From Actinidia chinensis (taxonomy: Eukaryota; Streptophyta; Magnoliopsida; Ericales; Actinidiaceae), in contig VIGQ01000925.1 in the NCBI GenBank assembly GCA_009663005.1, forward strand, positions 1 to 24,318: a stretch of DNA of 24,318 nt, in the 5' to 3' direction. Shown piece after piece: positions 21,300-24,318 of this stretch. Position numbers and translations under genes: made by a program. Every line of letters starts with the position of its first letter. Position 1 is the stretch's first letter. The notes beneath the pieces are model-generated. The model worked only from the letters and a program-made list of their open reading frames with translations, searched no databases and was not told the DNA's origin.

Positions 21300-21600
21300 T
21301 CAGTTTTTTCTCCTTAAATCTCTTGGAAATCCTCCTATTCTATCTTTCTCTCTTCTATTTCTTTTTCTAACGGAACATATCACAGATGCCCTACAACCAG
21401 TCCAAGTTGTAGAACCCAAGGAGGGAGTAGGTAGAGATGAAGATTCGTGCAGTCTGCCGTTTTGAGCAAGCAAAAAAGGCAGTAGTCGTAAAGTAACTGA
21501 AGGCAGCACCGAGTGTGGCCTACAGGTTTAAAACGATGGCGTTTGGTTTTAAACACTAAGTTGTCTGTACGTGCACGAGAGCTCCTGGCCATTATATTAT
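21300..21600. repeat. Segment of distinct composition with two stem-loops, possible dispersed repeat
   Basis: Balanced-composition DNA in otherwise AT-rich surroundings, with several overlapping open frames (21,300-21,509 and 21,380-21,592 on the minus strand, 21,277-21,465 on the plus strand). It has inverted repeats CTACAAC/GTTGTAG near 21,391-21,412 and GTTTAAAAC/GTTTTAAAC at 21,526-21,554. Multiple open frames plus hairpins fit a transposon fragment better than a gene. I could not find terminal repeats or a target duplication. Confidence 0.3.
21526..21554. repeat. Perfect 9-bp stem-loop
   Basis: GTTTAAAAC (21,526-21,534) and its exact reverse complement GTTTTAAAC (21,546-21,554) are separated by an 11-base loop. 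No U-tract follows, and no adjacent gene suggests a terminator. Confidence 0.8.
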
Positions 21601-21780
21601 CCTCAAATTATGTTTATGCATATGCAAGGCAATCATAAGAGTTTACGAATGCTGTGTTTACGCATTAAATAAATTACTACTGGTCACTTGTTAATCATGT
21701 CCAGTGCTTCCTTAGCTCTCATTTCGCACAAAAAACTTTAAATTTCACATACTTGGTGCTTTGTGCATTCATTGTTTGTA

Positions 21781-21910
21781 AGGGTTGGGAGGAGGGGGAG
21801 TGGATCAGGGGAGGTCGGTAAAGGGGATGAGGGGGAGGGAATGGGATGGAGGGGCGAAGTGGTGAAAGAAAAGCGTAACCAGGAGTAAGGAAAGCAGGGG
21901 CGTGGGTAGG
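21781..21910 (+). repeat. G-rich tract with quadruplex potential
   Basis: Many runs of three to six G with short spacers (GGG TTGGG AGGAGGGGG ... GGGGA ... GAGGGGGAGGGAATGGGATGG). Several overlapping G3 quartets with loops of seven bases or fewer can be drawn. The + strand is the G-rich one, so the feature would also be present in sense transcripts of the host gene. Confidence 0.75.
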
Positions 21911-22560
21911 AGGTGGAGAGCTCTTACCTTGTCATGTGTCGTTGTAGTACACGAATTCGGAGTAGACCAATAACCCCCCCGTGCTCCGTAATCTTTAACA
22001 ATTTGGGATTAGTATATTTGTATCATGGGACTTTCGCAAATCTGATGACAAAAGGGACCGCTGGTGTGATGAAGTTTTTATGAGACTTATTAATATGACT
22101 GGGGGGACATAGAAGGATTTCAAGACTTTTCAGAAAACTTGATGATCACTTCCTCTTGCTTTCGGGAAAGGGACTAAAATTACAGGGTCAAGATCAAGGT
22201 TTGACAGAGGGACCAAGCCTCAGGAAGAAAGAAGAAAAATAGGCAAAGCAAAAAGTGATGGCGAGGGGGACTGGGCGGGTTCTGGTTGGCAATTCACCGC
22301 TCTGAGGGCGGCCGTCGTAGGGGGAGGCGATGAACTCTTTCTAGGTTAATTAGAAAAGGGCGTGGCATCCCAAGGAATTAACCGAGGTTTAGTGGCTACT
22401 TTAGTGTTTCAAAATCCTTTGTTCTTGAAAAGTTTGTGGGGTGGGCGGTAAAGATAGAAATGGGAGTGTACTGTAAAAACGCAGCTATATGAAGAACGCA
22501 ACATAGTAGCTAGGGTAGTATTCTGAACGTTTCATATTAAATTGCGGGTGGAGGAAATAG
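21911..22560. other. Purine-rich intronic DNA
   Basis: This continues the G-rich bias to about 22,330 (for example near 22,261-22,330) and then returns to ordinary composition. No open frame of note. It may be part of an unidentified insertion together with 21,781-21,910. Confidence 0.35.
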
Positions 22561-22680
22561 ATGCCTCTTGTTTCTGGTGGTGGTGTTCAAGAGGCTATGA
22601 ATCTGAAATATGGGCCCGCTTTTGTTCCTGCAGACAATCTGCGCATGTCAGCTGGAAAAACAAGTTTCCTGCACTTGTAG
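22561..22680 (+). other. Unidentified 39-codon exon-like frame
   Basis: Directly after an AAATAG acceptor-like end, an ATG frame reads MPLVSGGGVQEAMNLKYGPA and then FVPADNLRMSAGKTSFLHL to TAG. GTAGGTTT at the end could be a donor, which would make this an internal exon. The residue mix (GGG, YGPAFVPADN) looks coding. I do not recognise it and no NOP14 similarity is apparent. Confidence 0.35.
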
Positions 22681-22900
22681 GTTTCGATATTCTTTAAAAT
22701 GTGGAAATCATCAATGGATTATATGCATTGTACTTGCTGAGAATGTACGTTAGTAGTGACTGTGGAAAACAATTTGTTTCTGAAGTTGTTTAAGACATTA
22801 AAATAAGTTCGTCACGGATCTTTGCCATTCTATGCTCATTAGCTAGAATCCAACAATATTTGAGATGGGTGTTTCTATCCGCGTGAAGCCAGCCAGTGAC

Positions 22901-23140
22901 CAATGTTCTAACATCCGACGCATAGGACGCTAGGCCCCCCAGCCGCCCACTTAACGCCTAGTAGCACTGTTTTAGAGATAGTTTCTAAATTTTTATGTAT
23001 TTAAGACCTAAATTGTCATTTCTATCTACTCTTAGTATTATCAATATTAAACAGTTGAACTTTAGATTTTGAGGTTATTTGTTTGTTAGAATTGATCTAT
23101 TTGGTCATTATTATTTATTTTCTAGTAAATATTAATTTTG

Positions 23141-23173
<33 letters not shown>

Positions 23174-23221
23174 AAGCCTAGGCCCTCCCGGCCGACATGC
23201 CTAGCGCTGTTTAGAACACTG
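22901..23221. mobile_element. Non-autonomous hAT-like miniature element (321 bp)
   Basis: The left end CAATGTTCTAA followed by CGCATAGGACGCTAGGC mirrors the right end. Read on the opposite strand, the right end is CAGTGTTCTAA followed by CAGCGCTAGGC. CAGTGTTNTAA termini followed by a CTAGGCG motif are typical of a widespread plant hAT miniature family. The flanking 8-mers CCAGTGAC (22,893-22,900) and ATAGGGAC (23,222-23,229) agree at 5 of 8 positions, as expected for an old target duplication. The interior is AT-rich with no frame. Confidence 0.72.
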
Positions 23222-23695
23222 ATAGGGACTAAAGATTATTTTACTATTTATTGACAGCACGATATGTCGAACAAATGCCAATGTATTTTTTTTGTTCTGG
23301 TGGGTATTTACACTAGCGAGTTTAGATATCAATTGAATCTAGCACTTGAGCAAGACAAAATGAACTTGTAGTTATGGGCCTTCACCCCTCTTATGAGGAA
23401 CGAGGCAGTTCAAAGTCTTTGCCCGCTTGTATAGATGTGGTAAACAAATGCGCAAGCATCATCTAATATGAACGCGTTGCCTGTTTATGCAATGTAGTTA
23501 TGCCCTTTAATGTGTTGTTGTCTTGAGGAAAAGTGGAAAGTCTGTAGATTCGTACTGAATACCCTTACACACGTAACATCTTTGAACCCCTTAAAAGCAA
23601 ACATTATTCCATTTTTATGAAGAGAATATTAGAAAGTTTATTGCTGAGATGAAGTTGTTATACTGTTTAACTTCTGTACTCATCCACTATTATAG
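23222..23695 (+). other. Last part of the NOP14 intron
   Basis: Ordinary intron-like sequence ending in a TATTATAG acceptor at 23,695. No other features recognised. Confidence 0.5.
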
Positions 23696-23792
23696 GAAGA
23701 GCGTCAGAAGCGGATGTTGCTATGAGACTCCAGTGATGATGATGGAACTGATTATGAAGATGTTATATACGAGAGGCTCTAAGGGTCTATTT
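23696..23792 (+). pseudogene. NOP14: NOP14-like exon block 5, truncated by LTR
   Basis: The block reads EERQKRMLL, then TGA, then DSSDDDGTDYEDVIYERL and TAA. EERQKRM after ..EELE is the family order and the following acidic DSSDDD tract fits. The in-frame TGA where an acidic or Thr/Asp codon pair is expected suggests small deletions. The LTR starts 3' of it at 23,793, so later exons are absent from this window. Confidence 0.78.
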
Positions 23793-24176
23793 TGTTGACG
23801 TTTTTGCTCACTTCTAGAAGACCCATCTCAAGGTCTTTCTTGCCAGCTACCAAAACCCAGCCAAAGTTTCGCAGCTGCACTGCAAACGTCTCAAATTAGA
23901 CAACCCCTAAGTCTTCTTTACATGACTTAAAAACCTCTAATTACCGGCTATAAAAGAGGGAAAGGAGAGGCTGGAGAGAAAAGAGCGAAATTGAGAGAAA
24001 AACATGGATGAGAGAGATCAGTGAGAGAGTTTGGAGAGAAATTCAGTTTGTATTTGTATTTGTTTCTCTCCATATAAGTGAAATTGCTGCCAAACGAGGA
24101 CGTAGGCACATTGCCGAACCTCGTAACGTTGTGTGTTGTGTTTTTGTGTGTGTGATCAGTGGTTGTCCGCACAACA
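23793..24176 (+). mobile_element. LTR of a Ty1-copia-type retrotransposon (presumed 5' LTR, 384 bp)
   Basis: Begins TGTTG and ends CAACA, the short inverted repeats usual for LTRs. A TATA box TATAAAAG lies at 23,949-23,956, so transcription would begin near 23,980. The downstream part is GA-rich (23,955-24,045), then GT-rich. A 2-bp spacer separates its end from the primer binding site, which shows that this is the 5' LTR of a + strand element. The 3' LTR and target duplication are outside the window. Confidence 0.8.
23949..23956 (+). promoter_or_regulatory. LTR TATA box
   Basis: TATAAAAG about 155 bp into the LTR, in the normal U3 position for a short plant LTR. The purine-rich leader that follows would be the start of R/U5. 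Confidence 0.7.
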
Positions 24177-24178
24177 AT

Positions 24179-24190
24179 TGGTATTAGAGC
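24179..24190 (+). other. Primer binding site for initiator Met-tRNA
   Basis: TGGTATTAGAGC differs at one position (T for C) from TGGTATCAGAGC, the complement of the plant initiator-methionine tRNA 3' end used by most plant copia elements. It sits two bases after the LTR. Confidence 0.88.
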
Positions 24191-24318
24191 AAAAGCGGCG
24201 TTAGGACCTCTGTAAAAGTGGTCGAAATGGATTTATGATCGCACCATCTGTTCGTCTCCTCGAGACGGAGCTCCGCAGTAAACCGGTCAAAATCGGAGTC
24301 GGACGCATCCGCACGCTC
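24191..24318 (+). mobile_element. Start of retrotransposon internal region (runs off window)
   Basis: 128 bp of leader following the primer site, GC-richer than its surroundings. No gag start can be fixed with confidence before the window ends; an ATG at 24,228 is followed shortly by TGA in frame. The superfamily call (copia) comes from the primer site and short LTR, not from protein sequence. Confidence 0.6.

Larger units (their letters stand above)
18220..23792 (+). pseudogene. NOP14: NOP14-like nucleolar protein gene, 5' part, decayed and cut by an LTR element
   Basis: NOP14 is a nucleolar component of the small-subunit processome, needed for 18S rRNA maturation and 40S assembly. Five + strand blocks match the N-terminal part of the family in order: the PNPF..SRRKFDVLGKKRKG region, the KKTLLKEYE..FIDK..EFDKAIM region, the KALVNKRISN region, the PDAYDKLVKEMALDMRARP region, and EERQKRML followed by an acidic tract. 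Introns obey GT..AG. The junction between the fourth and fifth blocks (..EELE | EERQKRM..) is in phase and reads through as in intact genes. Each coding block carries single-base shifts or stops, and no intact start codon is apparent. Everything after the acidic tract is missing because an LTR element begins at 23,793; the rest could lie beyond that element. The extent given runs from the leader to the break. Identification rests on remembered family sequence, not a search. Confidence 0.8.

Overview
The window looks like angiosperm nuclear DNA with no clearly intact protein-coding gene. The reasons are spliced-gene architecture (GT..AG introns, pyrimidine-rich leaders), two hAT-type miniature elements, and the start of a Ty1-copia-type LTR retrotransposon with an initiator-Met-tRNA primer site. 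I cannot name the species. I found no tRNA, rRNA, CRISPR array or prokaryotic operon.

Layout. (1) About 1-7,750 is mixed-composition DNA. It holds several short exon-like open segments from a spliced gene I do not recognise, concentrated in 100-1,110 with others near 3,676, 4,538 and 5,291. Inside it lies an old, diverged direct duplication (about 3,890-4,440 and 6,640-7,155). (2) About 7,785-16,740 is a block of roughly 9 kb that is extremely AT-rich. It contains a degenerate repeat family of alternating T-runs and A-runs (at least three higher-order copies near 8.3, 9.4 and 15.9 kb), a GC-richer degenerate repeat cassette (10.09-10.84 kb), and a 2.5-kb strand-asymmetric T-rich tract (12.65-15.15 kb). 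(3) 17,008-17,621 is a miniature element with a perfect 8-bp target duplication. It is followed by a cluster of short recurring words (17,836-18,190).

(4) 18,200-23,792 is the one gene I can identify: the 5' part of a NOP14-like nucleolar protein gene (small-subunit processome, 18S rRNA maturation). Five exon-like blocks occur in the expected order on the + strand, but they carry frameshifts and stop codons. The 4-kb intron before the last block holds three unidentified exon-like segments, a G-rich stretch, a segment with a clean stem-loop, and a second hAT-like miniature element. (5) At 23,793 the last NOP14 block is cut by a 384-bp LTR (TGTTG...CAACA), followed by the primer binding site and the start of the element's internal region, which runs off the window.

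The window therefore reads as two decayed genes separated by a large AT-rich repeat block and interrupted by transposons. The least explained part is the repeat block: its higher-order copies, the embedded GC-richer cassette, and the T-rich tract. I see no convincing new biochemical system. All percentages and repeat spacings were counted by eye.
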